Positions 17,148 to 26,730 of a stretch of DNA of 64,000 bases are shown piece by piece. The DNA is from Staphylococcus edaphicus (lineage in GTDB: Bacteria; Bacillota; Bacilli; Staphylococcales; Staphylococcaceae): the NCBI RefSeq assembly GCF_002614725.1, contig NZ_MRZN01000012.1, positions 1-64,000 on the forward strand, given 5' to 3'. The notes under the pieces are model-generated. The model did not search any database, had not been told where the DNA came from, and was given only the letters and a program-made list of their open reading frames with translations. How positions within the stretch are numbered: position 1 is the first letter of the stretch; every line of letters begins with the position of its first letter. The position numbers and the translations under genes are program-made.

Positions 17148-18023
17148 CTATTTATAATTTTTTAGAAAATTAATCCATTCACGCGTTACATAATTAATAT
17201 AGCTTTCTTTTTTCCAAATAATACCTAGGTTCCAATCCACATCTGCATCAGCTATTTCTATACCAACGACATCCTCATTTAAAATACCTACAATACTTTC
17301 AGGTAAAATACTCACACCTATTCCATCTACAATCATATTTTCAATAAATGTTATTTGCGCCATCTTGGCTACTGTTTTTGGATGGAAACCAACCTTCCTA
17401 CAGCTTTCAATAATTTGATCTTTAATGTAATAATCATTATGGAACATAATAAAATGCTCCCGCTTTAAATCACCTAAATGCACCGATGATTGTTTTGCAT
17501 ATTCAGATTGTTTATCGACGACAAGTAGTAATTTCTCTTTATATAATGGTACTGCATGATACAAATCATCATCTACCGGCAGTGTTGTAATACCTACATC
17601 AATTTCATCATTATTCAAATATAATTCAACTGCTTTTCCGCCGCCTTCAATCACTTCATACGTAACATTAGGATATATACTATGGAATTTATTTAAACTT
17701 TCAGTAAACAAACGCACGTCCATAATAGCTGAGACACCTAAGCGTATATGGCCTCGTTCTAGGTTGGAAACATCATCCATTTCAAGCGATAAATCATCTA
17801 ATATAGCTAATGCTTCTACACATTTATCATAAAATATTTGTCCTATATCTGTTAGTGTAATATGCTTCTTCCTTCTATCAAACAGCGTGATATTAAATTC
17901 ATCTTCAATACTTTTAATATTTTTACTAATAGTAGATTGTGCGATATAGAGATGTTCTGATGCTTGCGTCATGCCACCATTTTTTACAACTTCAACAAAA
18001 TATTTCATTTGCTTAATTTCCAT
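17148..18023 (-). CDS. LysR-family transcriptional regulator, CidR-like
   Basis: A LysR regulator of 291 residues with an N-terminal winged helix (MKYFVEVVKNGGMTQASEHL, then AQSTISKNIKSIEDE) and a C-terminal effector-binding domain. The N-terminus closely resembles S. aureus CidR, which activates cidABC in response to acetate metabolism. No cidAB lies beside it here, so a CidR role is not shown. It lies 56 bp downstream of the beta-lactamase gene on the same strand and could be read through from it. The ATG follows gaggaga. Confidence 0.88.
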   Translation of the reverse strand: MEIKQMKYFVEVVKNGGMTQASEHLYIAQSTISKNIKSIEDEFNITLFDRRKKHITLTDIGQIFYDKCVEALAILDDLSLEMDDVSNLERGHIRLGVSAIMDVRLFTESLNKFHSIYPNVTYEVIEGGGKAVELYLNNDEIDVGITTLPVDDDLYHAVPLYKEKLLLVVDKQSEYAKQSSVHLGDLKREHFIMFHNDYYIKDQIIESCRKVGFHPKTVAKMAQITFIENMIVDGIGVSILPESIVGILNEDVVGIEIADADVDWNLGIIWKKESYINYVTREWINFLKNYK

Positions 18024-18079
18024 GTTAGTCTCCTCTGAATGTCCCTTTGTTTAAATCTTCATTATACGTATTTACGTGT

Positions 18080-18949
18080 CTACTTTAAATGCTTAATCAC
18101 TGCTTTAGCAGAATCTGAAATTACTTTATCATTAGGCTTGCCATCTTTTTGATCTTGTTTTGAATAAATTGCTAAAATAATAGGTTTAGTTTGATTTTTC
18201 GGATAGATAAAAGCTAAATCATTACGTGTTGCATACGTTAAGCCTTGTCCACTCTTGTCTCCAACAGTATAACTTTTAGGTACACCTGCTTTAATCAAGG
18301 TATCACCTGTTTCATTTTCTATCATCGTTTGCTTCAATAATGCTACATTTGATTTATTGTTTTCATTACTTGTCAAAATGTGTTTTAACGTTGTTGCTGC
18401 AGCTTGTGGTGTTGTTGTATCAGCTGTACTATGCGGATCAAAGTAATTTAATTCTGGTTCCAATCTTTGCGGTGCTGAAACATAATCACCTAATAATTCC
18501 AACTCATGCTTCAAACCAGTTGCACCACCGAGTTCTTCGATGATTTTATTATTTGCAGTGTTATCACTTTTCAACATAGATGCTTTAATTAGCGCTTTTA
18601 ATGACATCGTTTTACCAATATGTTGTTCTGTCACAGGTGAGTTGGCCACAATGTCAGCTTGATTTATTTGAACTTTCTTATTCAGGTCCACTTGTGAATA
18701 ATTATTGAGTAATATACCACTTGCAATCGCTTTATAAGTAGACGCGAAAGCAAATCGTTCATTCGCATTATGTTTATATTCCTTACCATTTTCAGTATTG
18801 ATACCATAAACACCTACAGTCGTATCGTATTCATGTTCTATTTTATCGATATCTTTCGCAAAAGTCACATTACGTACAAATGATAAGCTTATCAAACATA
18901 CTGAACTCAAGATAAGCGCAACCATTATTTTTTTTACATATGTATTCAT
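18080..18949 (-). CDS. Class A beta-lactamase
   Basis: A secreted serine penicillinase of 289 residues related to staphylococcal BlaZ. All catalytic motifs are present: S70-T-Y-K73, S128-D-N130, E166 in EPELN, and K-S-G at 232-234, the Ser variant also found in BlaZ. The N-terminus has a basic start and a hydrophobic segment, with a likely signal-peptidase site after residues ..VTFA (about 31); the lipobox of BlaZ is not evident. BlaR1 and BlaI genes are absent on both sides, so the usual inducible control is missing locally. Divergence from BlaZ suggests a chromosomal species-specific enzyme of the BlaARL type, not a plasmid-borne blaZ. Confidence 0.93.
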   Translation of the reverse strand: MNTYVKKIMVALILSSVCLISLSFVRNVTFAKDIDKIEHEYDTTVGVYGINTENGKEYKHNANERFAFASTYKAIASGILLNNYSQVDLNKKVQINQADIVANSPVTEQHIGKTMSLKALIKASMLKSDNTANNKIIEELGGATGLKHELELLGDYVSAPQRLEPELNYFDPHSTADTTTPQAAATTLKHILTSNENNKSNVALLKQTMIENETGDTLIKAGVPKSYTVGDKSGQGLTYATRNDLAFIYPKNQTKPIILAIYSKQDQKDGKPNDKVISDSAKAVIKHLK

Positions 18950-19016
18950 CTTTAGTCCCCTTTTAATATTAAATTTTTTTCGTACTATGTTATTACTTTG
19001 TAAAACAATTATAAAA

Positions 19017-19064
19017 GAGCGAGCAGAAAATCAAAGTTTTGAATTTGACTTTCTATTCTCGCTC
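19017..19064. terminator. Terminator-like hairpin between the beta-lactamase and the IsaB cluster
   Basis: Perfect 7-bp outer arms (gagcgag 19017-19023, ctcgctc 19058-19064) are followed by a longer imperfect inner stem including tcaaa/tttga. It lies 53 bp downstream of the last IsaB-like gene on the minus strand. Confidence 0.65.
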
Positions 19065-19117
19065 ATTCATCATAAACTACTATCTCATTTTTTTACTAGA
19101 AGTTTCAAATACTAAGA

Positions 19118-19702
19118 CTAATCTTCAAACGTAATTAAAATTTCTTTTAATTTATCATTTTTATCGAAATCAACGGAATAAAGGCCTGTATTGGTTTTAT
19201 ATTCTAAAAATGTTCCCCCCTCTGTTTCACCACTATTAACGATTTGATTGGAGGCATGTGCTTTTTTAAACATGTCTTTAGAAACAGTGTTAGGTTTTGT
19301 TAAAAAGGTTATACCTACGACTTCATCTTCACCATTGAAATCAACTGTTGTGTCGTATATTTTTTTACTATAATAAGGTTCCCTATCAGTATGTGTATTT
19401 ACTTTGTAACCATTGATGGTTACGTTATCATATTTTAAGGCGCGTACAAAATTATAATCCTGTGTAAATGACGGATCATGTGTTGTATAACCTTCATAGT
19501 TATACCATGGTGTTTGCGCTTTTAAATTTTTAGTACTTTGTGTGCTGGCACCACTTGCTCCACCTTCACCATGACCCCATTTTTGTACTTGTTCGGCTGC
19601 TTGGGTTTCCGGACTATTGGTTGCTATATACGCTACTGAAGAACCAACAACCAGCGTTGATACAACGATTGTCGTAGAAAGTAACTGCCTTACTTTACGC
19701 AT
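19118..19702 (-). CDS. Secreted IsaB-like protein, copy 3
   Basis: A secreted protein of 194 residues. The signal peptide is basic then hydrophobic, with a likely cleavage near ETQA/AEQV (residues 34-38). A low-complexity QKWGHGEGGASG segment follows, then the domain beginning PWYNYEGY and containing YNFVRALKYDNV. This matches S. aureus IsaB (YTYNGY ... FINAIKYDNV), an immunodominant surface and secreted antigen that binds nucleic acid. It is the most divergent of three tandem copies and lies 44 bp after copy 2. The ATG is preceded by taggaga. Confidence 0.85.
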   Translation of the reverse strand: MRKVRQLLSTTIVVSTLVVGSSVAYIATNSPETQAAEQVQKWGHGEGGASGASTQSTKNLKAQTPWYNYEGYTTHDPSFTQDYNFVRALKYDNVTINGYKVNTHTDREPYYSKKIYDTTVDFNGEDEVVGITFLTKPNTVSKDMFKKAHASNQIVNSGETEGGTFLEYKTNTGLYSVDFDKNDKLKEILITFED

Positions 19703-19746
19703 ATGACTTCATCTCCTATCCTAAAACCAATTGATAGCAAGCCACT

Positions 19747-20331
19747 TTATTGTCCAATTGTCACTTCTGTCAATCTATCATTTTGATCAAAGAAGGCTGT
19801 ATAGAAACCATTATTTGTTGCATAAGTTACAAATGTGCCATCATTATTCCCTAATTTTCCTTCTTTAGTAATTTCATTAGAGGTATGAGCCTTTTTAAAT
19901 GTCGCTTTAGACACTGAGTCTGGTTTAGTGAAAAATGTGATTTGAACGACTTCATTATCACTATTAAATTCTACACTTGTATCATAGACTTTCTTACTAT
20001 GATCAAATTCTTTCTTAGCATCTGTATTCACTTTATAACCATCGATTGAGACATTGTCATATTTTAAGGCACGTACAAAATTATAATCCTGTGTAAATGA
20101 TGGATCATATGTTGTATAACCTTCATAGTTATACCATGGTGTTTGCGCTTTTGAATTTGTAGTACTTTGTGTGCTGGTACCACTTGCTCCACCTTCACCA
20201 TGACCCCATTTTTGTACTTGTTCGGCTGCTTGAGTTTCCGGACTATTGGTTGAGACGTATGCTGCAGAAGAACCGATGACGAGTGTTGACACAACGACTG
20301 TTGCTGAAAGTAATTTACCTACTTTACGCAT
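19747..20331 (-). CDS. Secreted IsaB-like protein, copy 2
   Basis: A paralogue of 194 residues with the same signal peptide, WGHGEGGASG linker and IsaB domain (residues 65-194). It is nearly identical to copy 1 over the first 110 residues and diverges in the last 60. Its upstream 35 bp, including the ribosome-binding site, are also identical to those of copy 1, which points to a recent duplication. No secretion-independent function can be inferred. Confidence 0.85.
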   Translation of the reverse strand: MRKVGKLLSATVVVSTLVIGSSAAYVSTNSPETQAAEQVQKWGHGEGGASGTSTQSTTNSKAQTPWYNYEGYTTYDPSFTQDYNFVRALKYDNVSIDGYKVNTDAKKEFDHSKKVYDTSVEFNSDNEVVQITFFTKPDSVSKATFKKAHTSNEITKEGKLGNNDGTFVTYATNNGFYTAFFDQNDRLTEVTIGQ

Positions 20332-20455
20332 AATAAGTCACTCCTCAATTTTCGAATTATTTTCTATAAAAAACATAAGCACAACGCACTTCGCTTTACA
20401 CACACCATTTTTATTATTTACGCAAAACGTATACTTATCATCTTCAATGACGACA

Positions 20456-21046
20456 TTATCCAATTCCCATTTGCATCAATCGATTGTTTTTATCAAAGTA
20501 CGCTGTGTATGAACCATGATTGGTCTCATATTTAACAAATGTACCGTCACCGTTTTCCCCGCCATTAGTGACGCCTTCATCAATTATTTTGTTAGAGGTA
20601 TGAGCCTTTTTAAATGTTGCTTTAGACACTGAGTCTGGTTTAGTTAAAAAAGAAAGACCAATCACTTTATTATCGCTATTAAATTCAACAGTTGTATCAT
20701 AGACGTCCTTACTATGGTCAAATTCTTTCTTAGCTTCCGTATTCACTTTATAACCATCGATTGAGACATTGTCATATTTTAAGGCGCGTACAAAATTATA
20801 ATCCTGTGTAAATGACGGATCATATGTTGTATAACCTTCATAGTTATACCATGGTGTCTGTGCTTTTAAATTTGTAGTACTTTGCGTGCTAGCACTACTT
20901 GCTCCACCTTCACCATGACCCCATTTTTGTACTTGTTCGGCTGCTTGAGTTTCCGGACTATTGGTTGAGACGTATGCTGCAGAAGAACCGATGACGAGTG
21001 TTGACACAACGACTGTTGCTGAAAATAATTTACCTACTTTACGCAT
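20456..21046 (-). CDS. Secreted IsaB-like protein, copy 1
   Basis: The first gene of the tandem array, 196 residues, with signal peptide, Gly/Ser-rich linker and IsaB domain. In the C-terminal third it carries a short Gly/Asn insertion (NGGENGDG) relative to copy 3. The ribosome-binding site gaggag and the 35-bp upstream block are shared with copy 2. The 124-bp gap to copy 2 holds a copy of that upstream block and may contain a second promoter. Confidence 0.85.
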   Translation of the reverse strand: MRKVGKLFSATVVVSTLVIGSSAAYVSTNSPETQAAEQVQKWGHGEGGASSASTQSTTNLKAQTPWYNYEGYTTYDPSFTQDYNFVRALKYDNVSIDGYKVNTEAKKEFDHSKDVYDTTVEFNSDNKVIGLSFLTKPDSVSKATFKKAHTSNKIIDEGVTNGGENGDGTFVKYETNHGSYTAYFDKNNRLMQMGIG

Positions 21047-21495
21047 AATAAGTCACTCCTCAATTTTCGAATTATTTTTTGGTCGAAACTTAAGTAATAA
21101 ACAATCTATTTGCACGCTTAATTAACAAACATGCTAAACAACTTTACGCCTATGCAAATTACAGGGACAGTTGATAAGTGATCCACTATAAACATTAAAT
21201 TGAACGATTTCTAAAACCACTCCTTAATTTAAATTTTCTTTTTGGCTTTAGTGTAATATTTCACCTCAATCATACACCAAATATTTATATTTGCAAGAAT
21301 ATATATAATAATTAATAAACTCAATTCTGCTTTCTCGAATAATAGTGAAAGCGTTTTATTGAAATGATGATAAATCTGTTTTAAAATGAATCTCATGGTT
21401 TGAATTATTTTTTTAATAAAATGTATTTTTATAAATTCCATCAATAAATAGTATTCATTTTATTGACGGCACTTATATTAGGGGGGGAACTTACA
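21047..21495. other. Intergenic region between isaB-like array and gntP
   Basis: About 450 bp. It holds the conserved upstream block of the IsaB copies at its left end, and a catabolite operator and the AT-rich gntP promoter region at its right. A short minus-strand frame at 21229-21444 has no ribosome-binding site and is not believed. Confidence 0.6.
21346..21359 (+). promoter_or_regulatory. cre (CcpA) site before gntP
   Basis: TGAAAGCGTTTTAT matches the CcpA operator with one mismatch. It is about 140 bp upstream of the gntP start, where a promoter would be expected. Confidence 0.65.
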
Positions 21496-22881
21496 GTGAC
21501 AACGCAAGATTATCAACTGTTGATTATTACAGTAATTAGTATTTTATTTCTAATCTTTTTAATCACATCTAAATTAAAATTCCATCCATTATTAGCACTG
21601 TTACTCACAGCAGTCTTTGTTGGTTTCACTTCTGGATTAGGTATCGATAAGATTGTTGAATCTATAGAAACCGGGGCTGGTTCAACACTTGGTGAGACAG
21701 GTGTGACTATTGCTTTAGGCGCTATGCTAGGGAAGATACTTTCCGACTCTGGTGCAAGTGACAAAATTGCATCCTCCATATTACAGAATGCATCATATAA
21801 AAAATTACCCTGGATGATGGCTTTAGCCGCTTTCATAATCGGTATTCCGATGTTCTTCGAGGTGGGTTTAATTATGTTATTACCACTTATTTTTACAATC
21901 TCTAAGAAATTAGAAAATGACAATAATATTAAAGGATCGGCTTATGTCGCAATTGGCGTCCCTGTCATAGCTGCATTAGCAACAATGCATGGTATGGTGC
22001 CACCACATCCTGGGCCACTCATTTCAGTGAATCAATTTGATGCAAACATTGGATTAACTATGATTCTTGGTATAATTTGCGCGATTCCAACCATCATTAT
22101 TGCTGGTCCATTATACGGAAAATTCATAACACCGCGCTTATCTGTTAAACCAAATCAAGATTTACTCAATCAATATACCAACGACAACGATGAGGATAAT
22201 TCTCAAACAGTATCAACATTTTTAGCCTTTTCAACTATATTAGTACCAGTAATTATGATGTTATTACATGCAATTGCTGGCATATTTTTTGGCGAAAAAA
22301 CACTACAATATAAAATTTTCGAATTTTTAGGAAGTCCCATTATTGCCATGTTTATCGGTGTCCTTTATGCAATTATCGTTCTTGGCTATTTAAAAAATAG
22401 AGATACTCAAAAAATACGTGACGCATTAGGTAGTAGCTTGAAACCTATTGCAGGTATCATGCTTATTATTGCGGGCGGTGGTGCATTTGGCCAAGTACTT
22501 GAAGACTCCGGTGTAGGTACGGCAATTGTTCACCTTGCAGACAATTTCTCATTATCTGCATTATTGATGGGCTGGGTTGTTGCTGCGTTACTATCAATTT
22601 CGACAGGTTCTGCAACTGTAGGTATCGTTGGTGCAACCAATTTACTTTATCCATTAATTCAAGCAGATCCGAGTATCAACAAAGAATTATTAACCATTGC
22701 AATTGGTTCTGGTTCTTTATTCTTCAACTATGTTAACCACGGTGGTTTCTGGTTGGTTAAAGAATCTTTTGGTATGTCCATGGGCGAAACATTTAAGACA
22801 ATCACTATTGTTCAGTCAATTGTCGGTATTTGTGGTTTGGTTATGGTATTACTTTTAAATGCCGTTATTGGCTTGTTTTAA
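21496..22881 (+). CDS. gntP: GntP-family gluconate permease
   Basis: A polytopic inner-membrane H+ symporter of 461 residues for gluconate or a related sugar acid. Typical GntP features include LGAMLGKILSDSGA near residue 77, the PPHPGP motif near residue 168 and the C-terminal NHGGFW segment. The start is a GTG at 21496 behind a run of seven G, at a good distance; a TTG 33 bp upstream has no such site. No gluconate kinase gene is adjacent. It lies 5 kb from the KDG genes, so import of a ketogluconate or uronic acid is also possible. Confidence 0.92.
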   Translation: MTTQDYQLLIITVISILFLIFLITSKLKFHPLLALLLTAVFVGFTSGLGIDKIVESIETGAGSTLGETGVTIALGAMLGKILSDSGASDKIASSILQNASYKKLPWMMALAAFIIGIPMFFEVGLIMLLPLIFTISKKLENDNNIKGSAYVAIGVPVIAALATMHGMVPPHPGPLISVNQFDANIGLTMILGIICAIPTIIIAGPLYGKFITPRLSVKPNQDLLNQYTNDNDEDNSQTVSTFLAFSTILVPVIMMLLHAIAGIFFGEKTLQYKIFEFLGSPIIAMFIGVLYAIIVLGYLKNRDTQKIRDALGSSLKPIAGIMLIIAGGGAFGQVLEDSGVGTAIVHLADNFSLSALLMGWVVAALLSISTGSATVGIVGATNLLYPLIQADPSINKELLTIAIGSGSLFFNYVNHGGFWLVKESFGMSMGETFKTITIVQSIVGICGLVMVLLLNAVIGLF

Positions 22882-22888
22882 TAAAAAA

Positions 22889-22920
22889 ATCGGGACACGC
22901 TTACGTGTTCCGATCTTTTT
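22889..22920 (+). terminator. Terminator of gntP
   Basis: An 11-bp stem with one G-T pair (22889-22899 with 22904-22914), a 4-base loop and five T. It lies 7 bp after the stop codon. Confidence 0.92.
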
Positions 22921-22980
22921 ATGTTGAATATATAACTATAGGATTGAAATTCCAAGAATTTCCAAGTAAGTTAAAGTAAC

Positions 22981-24060
22981 TTATAGCAATTTATCTTTTC
23001 TTTCCATTAAACGATTATATTCGTCTAAATAAACCTTTTCCGACTCCGAAGCCTTATCATAAGAATTCATGGCACGATGCCATAATGGATAAATTGGTTC
23101 TGGCGCAGTTAAATCTGTAATCGTCTTAATTTCATTACTTGTCAGCTGTAAATTGTACGATGCAATATTATCTTGCAATTGTGCTTTCGTTCTTGCAGCA
23201 AGCACAATTGAATCAACATTGGGACGATCTCTAAGCCATGCCAATGTTACTTGAGCAACAGATACTTGATGTTGTCTCGCAATGTCTTGTAATGCATCTA
23301 TTAATTCGTAAAATAACGTTGTATCTTTAACATATGGTTCTGCCCAACCATCACCCTGTCTAGTACCAGGTTCACCCTTCTGTTGACGGTTAACTTTACC
23401 TGTTAATAAGCCTTCCCCTAATGGCGACCAAATGCTGTTACCTACACCTAATTCCTTACCAGCTGGTAACAACTCATATTCCGCTTCCCTAGATTCAGGT
23501 GTGTAATAGATTTGTTGTGCAATAGGTGGTGCCATGTTATTTGCTACTGCCATTGTATGTGTTTTCGCTAAGGCCCAGCCGCTATAATTAGAAACACCCC
23601 AGTGACGTATCTTTCCTTTTTTAATTAAATCATTCATCACTTGGATTGTTTCTTCCACTGGTGTTTGCCCATCCCATAGATGTGTATAATACAAATCTAT
23701 ATAATCTGTGTTTAAGCGTTGTAATGATTCATCTATAGAGCGCTCAATGTTTACACGTCCTGCACCACCATCATTTGGGTTATCTGTTAATTGAAACCCT
23801 GTCTTGCTACTAATCACCATTTGGTCTCGTTTATTTCTAATTGCTTTACCTAACGCAATCTCTGAATCGCCTTTAGAATATAAATTCGCAGTATCAAACT
23901 GATTGATACCTTGTTCCAATGCATAATCAATCATATAATTTGCCGTTTCTTGTGACATGCCCCCAGCATTTTCAAACCCATGAGTACCAGTAAACGGAAT
24001 CGTACCTAATGCATATTTAGAAATCGATAATCCAGAATGACCTAATAATGTATAATCCAT
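22981..24060 (-). CDS. Aldo/keto reductase
   Basis: An NADPH-dependent aldehyde or ketone reductase of 359 residues with the AKR (beta/alpha)8 fold. The catalytic tetrad is visible as D56, Y61, K86 and H127, and the C-terminal cofactor region contains SIVLAARTKAQLQDN. Length and the STLGEG-like IWSPLGEGLLTGK segment resemble the YghZ/Kvbeta-type group. It is monocistronic. The substrate cannot be assigned. Confidence 0.9.
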   Translation of the reverse strand: MDYTLLGHSGLSISKYALGTIPFTGTHGFENAGGMSQETANYMIDYALEQGINQFDTANLYSKGDSEIALGKAIRNKRDQMVISSKTGFQLTDNPNDGGAGRVNIERSIDESLQRLNTDYIDLYYTHLWDGQTPVEETIQVMNDLIKKGKIRHWGVSNYSGWALAKTHTMAVANNMAPPIAQQIYYTPESREAEYELLPAGKELGVGNSIWSPLGEGLLTGKVNRQQKGEPGTRQGDGWAEPYVKDTTLFYELIDALQDIARQHQVSVAQVTLAWLRDRPNVDSIVLAARTKAQLQDNIASYNLQLTSNEIKTITDLTAPEPIYPLWHRAMNSYDKASESEKVYLDEYNRLMERKDKLL

Positions 24061-24263
24061 TATTTTCCCCCTAACATTTACTTACTATTCATATGTTCCC
24101 TTTATCGCGTTATTTAAATCTAAGTAGTATGATTAGGTAATGATTATGAAACATAGTGATTTAAATGATATAATCCTATGCTAAAAGCTTTGTCGATACA
24201 TTTAGTTGACAATTAAGGTTATGATTATATTGTAAAATTTCAATATAGAAAGGATGTTAACAA

Positions 24264-24569
24264 ATGGTCACAATTTTACAAGTAGATTTTCCATTAGATG
24301 GACCTTTTGGAGAAGCAATGGCTCAAGAATTTAAAGATTTAGCGGTATCTATTAATGATGAGCCCGGGTTTCTATGGAAAATTTGGACAGAAAATGAAGC
24401 CGAAAAAGAAGCTGGCGGTATTTACGCCTTTGACAGTAATGAGCACGCACAACAATATTTAACGATGCATCGTGCACGTTTAAAGTCGTTGGGCGTTATA
24501 CAAGTAAATGCGAAACTATTCAAGATTAATAACGGACTTACAACAATCACCAACGGACGTATCGACTAA
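24264..24569 (+). CDS. YdhR-family mono-oxygenase-like protein
   Basis: A small cytoplasmic protein of 101 residues with a dimeric alpha-beta-barrel fold. The pattern FPLDGPFGEAMAQEF, then EPGFLWKIWTENE and AGGIYAFDSNEHA, is that of E. coli YdhR, a putative mono-oxygenase of unproven substrate. The ATG is preceded by aaaggatg. A terminator follows closely, so it is a single-gene unit. Confidence 0.88.
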   Translation: MVTILQVDFPLDGPFGEAMAQEFKDLAVSINDEPGFLWKIWTENEAEKEAGGIYAFDSNEHAQQYLTMHRARLKSLGVIQVNAKLFKINNGLTTITNGRID

Positions 24570-24583
24570 TAAGACATGATAAA

Positions 24584-24633
24584 GTCCCCCTTTCCTATTC
24601 ACACAATTGTGACTATCCAGGGGGACCTTTTTC
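24584..24633 (+). terminator. Terminator of the ydhR-like gene
   Basis: A 7-bp G/C-rich stem (gtccccc 24584-24590 with gggggac 24620-24626) has a longer loop and a following run of five T. Confidence 0.85.
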
Positions 24634-24786
24634 TTAAATTTAATTATTCCATCTATATTCTTACAAAATTTAAAAAATTCAACCTTAAAATTTATAATTC
24701 ACTAAATGCATTATCCTCAACACAAAAACGTACAAATTCAGAAAAGTTAATATGTTTTCATTTCCCAGGAAATGAAATATTTCTTT

Positions 24787-25626
24787 TTATTGGAGTTCAG
24801 CCATTCCTTCTATAAATGCGTCATAAGTAATTTCATTCTTGGAAAATTTCGATACCAATAAGTACATCTGTTCATTTTTAGTGAAGTCTTTTTTGTAAAG
24901 TACGCGCTCAGCATCCGACTCTTGTGACAGTGGTTGTGTGATATCTACGCGTTTTGAAAAGGCAGCAAAATAACGCATGCCCAACAAACGTTGTGAAGTA
25001 GCATTAATATGAATGGCATCTGGATTAGCTGTTAATCCCTGTGCCGTTACATAATAGCAATTTGCTGTTGACTCAGCTACATCCTTCAATGCTTCATTAA
25101 TTTGTAGATATTCTACTGCACTTTGTCCAAATGCGGCTTCGCCTAAAAAGTCTGGTAACAATCCGACAATAAATGGCACATCAGGTAAATTTAATTGCGC
25201 TCTAAAATAGTCTATAAGTACTTCTAATTTATTAGCATAAGATTGATGGCGTTGGTTTAAGCTATCACTCTCACCTTGATGCCATAATACACCAATAATT
25301 TCACTCGTTTCTTGCGCAAACTTAGCCTCTGCAATGGCATGTCTAGTTAGTATTTGGTCCGGTGACCACTCATCAATAGACGTACCGCCATCAGCGCATG
25401 GAATTAATCCTATAGTTTCATCTGGATGTGCATCTAACCATAATGTTGCAAAGGAAGCAGCTGGACCAATTCCTGCAACTGAACGATCACTATGAATCGG
25501 CTCCTCCATCATTTGCCATCTACCATTTTTCAAGACCATGATGCGTTCATCAATAATAGGTGGCACGTCACTTACAAATCCTCGCCCTGCCATATTAGAC
25601 TGACCTACAAGTAATATTGATTTCAT
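24787..25626 (-). CDS. SGNH hydrolase, sialate O-acetylesterase (SASA) family
   Basis: A carbohydrate esterase of 279 residues. The nucleophile block GQSNMAG is at residues 8-14 (Ser10), the oxyanion block DGGTS is near residue 80, WHQGESD is at 115-121, and the DAIHIN block with the catalytic Asp/His is near residue 208. No signal peptide is present in the chosen form, so it would deacetylate an imported sugar in the cytoplasm. The ATG at 25626 follows gaggaag; a longer frame to 25677 has an unlikely Met/Ser-rich start. Confidence 0.87.
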   Translation of the reverse strand: MKSILLVGQSNMAGRGFVSDVPPIIDERIMVLKNGRWQMMEEPIHSDRSVAGIGPAASFATLWLDAHPDETIGLIPCADGGTSIDEWSPDQILTRHAIAEAKFAQETSEIIGVLWHQGESDSLNQRHQSYANKLEVLIDYFRAQLNLPDVPFIVGLLPDFLGEAAFGQSAVEYLQINEALKDVAESTANCYYVTAQGLTANPDAIHINATSQRLLGMRYFAAFSKRVDITQPLSQESDAERVLYKKDFTKNEQMYLLVSKFSKNEITYDAFIEGMAELQ

Positions 25627-25801
25627 ATTTAACTTCCTCACTAAATATTTATTTGATATAGACATCATACTATACATTTAAATCGTCTAAAAATATAATT
25701 ATTTATTGACAATAACAACTAATGTTCATATTCATCACGTTTGATTTAGATATAAAACGGAAATTTAAAGAAAGCAAGCTAAATATTGGAGGACTATAAC
25801 T

Positions 25802-26653
25802 ATGACAAAAGTATTGGTAACAGGTGCCACTGGTTTAATTGGTACAAAATTAACACAAAGATTATTAAAAGAAGGTTATGAAGTCGCAGGCTTTACAACT
25901 TCTCAACAAGGTAAAGCAAAACTTGTTGATGCAGGTGTGGAAGCCTATATTGGGGATATTTTAAAATATGATACGGTAGCTGCCGCAATATCTGATTATA
26001 AACCTGACATTATCATGAATGAAATTACAGATTTAAAAAATGTTGATATGGCCGCAAATACAAAAGTAAGAATCGAAGGTACGAAAAATCTTGTTGATGC
26101 TGCAATTGAAAATAACGTAAAACAAATACAATCACAAAGTATTGCTTTTAATTATGAAAGTGGCGATACTTTAGCAACAGAAGATACACCACTTGATACC
26201 CAATCGACAGGCGATCGTAAAATAACAGTTGATGGTGTAGAGGGTCTAGAACGTGAGACTGCACGCATTGAAAACAATGTGATATTGCGCTATGGCTTAC
26301 TTTATGGACCAGGGACATGGTACGGCAAAGATGGTATGATTTATAATTTGTTTAAAGAAGATACTGTCACAATGACGGATGGTATACAATCGTTCATTCA
26401 TATTGACGATGCAGTAGAGGTGGCGATTCAAGCGTTGCATTTTGAATCAGGCATCTATAATGTGACCGATGATGACCCTGTAACAGGAGATGTTTGGGCA
26501 GCATGGTATGCTAATTTATTAAATGTAAACCCGAAACTCAATATCCAACCTGCTGCGGAACATGAAAGAGGCGCTTCCAATGCTAAATTCCGTGCTCAAG
26601 GCGGACAACTGATTTACCCTTCTTGGAAACAAGGCATGGATCCGATTCAATAG
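25802..26653 (+). CDS. NAD(P)-dependent epimerase/dehydratase
   Basis: An extended short-chain dehydrogenase of 283 residues. The cofactor loop TGATGLIG is at residues 7-14; the middle contains YGLLYGPGTWYG. The canonical YxxxK dyad is not evident, so it may be an atypical SDR acting as a reductase or regulator. It has a strong ribosome-binding site (ggagga) and its own terminator. Substrate unknown. Confidence 0.85.
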   Translation: MTKVLVTGATGLIGTKLTQRLLKEGYEVAGFTTSQQGKAKLVDAGVEAYIGDILKYDTVAAAISDYKPDIIMNEITDLKNVDMAANTKVRIEGTKNLVDAAIENNVKQIQSQSIAFNYESGDTLATEDTPLDTQSTGDRKITVDGVEGLERETARIENNVILRYGLLYGPGTWYGKDGMIYNLFKEDTVTMTDGIQSFIHIDDAVEVAIQALHFESGIYNVTDDDPVTGDVWAAWYANLLNVNPKLNIQPAAEHERGASNAKFRAQGGQLIYPSWKQGMDPIQ

Positions 26654-26691
26654 TTAAAGACTAATCCTTCTAGATGATTAACCTGGAATAG

Positions 26692-26730
26692 AAACAGACC
26701 TTAGATAACATACCTAGGGTCTGTTTTTAT
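26692..26730 (+). terminator. Terminator of the epimerase gene
   Basis: A 9-bp stem (26692-26700 with 26718-26726) ending in a T-run. Confidence 0.9.

Noticed and set aside
18950..19016. A BlaI-type operator before the beta-lactamase (ttactttgtaa)
   Set aside because: It is a short partial palindrome in AT-rich sequence and blaI/blaR1 are absent nearby.
21229..21444. A minus-strand frame of 71 residues before gntP
   Set aside because: It has no ribosome-binding site, low-complexity composition, and overlaps the cre and promoter region of gntP.
24576..24815. A plus-strand frame of 79 residues after the ydhR-like gene
   Set aside because: It begins before a terminator hairpin and runs through it; composition is AT-rich and it overlaps the 3' end of the esterase gene.
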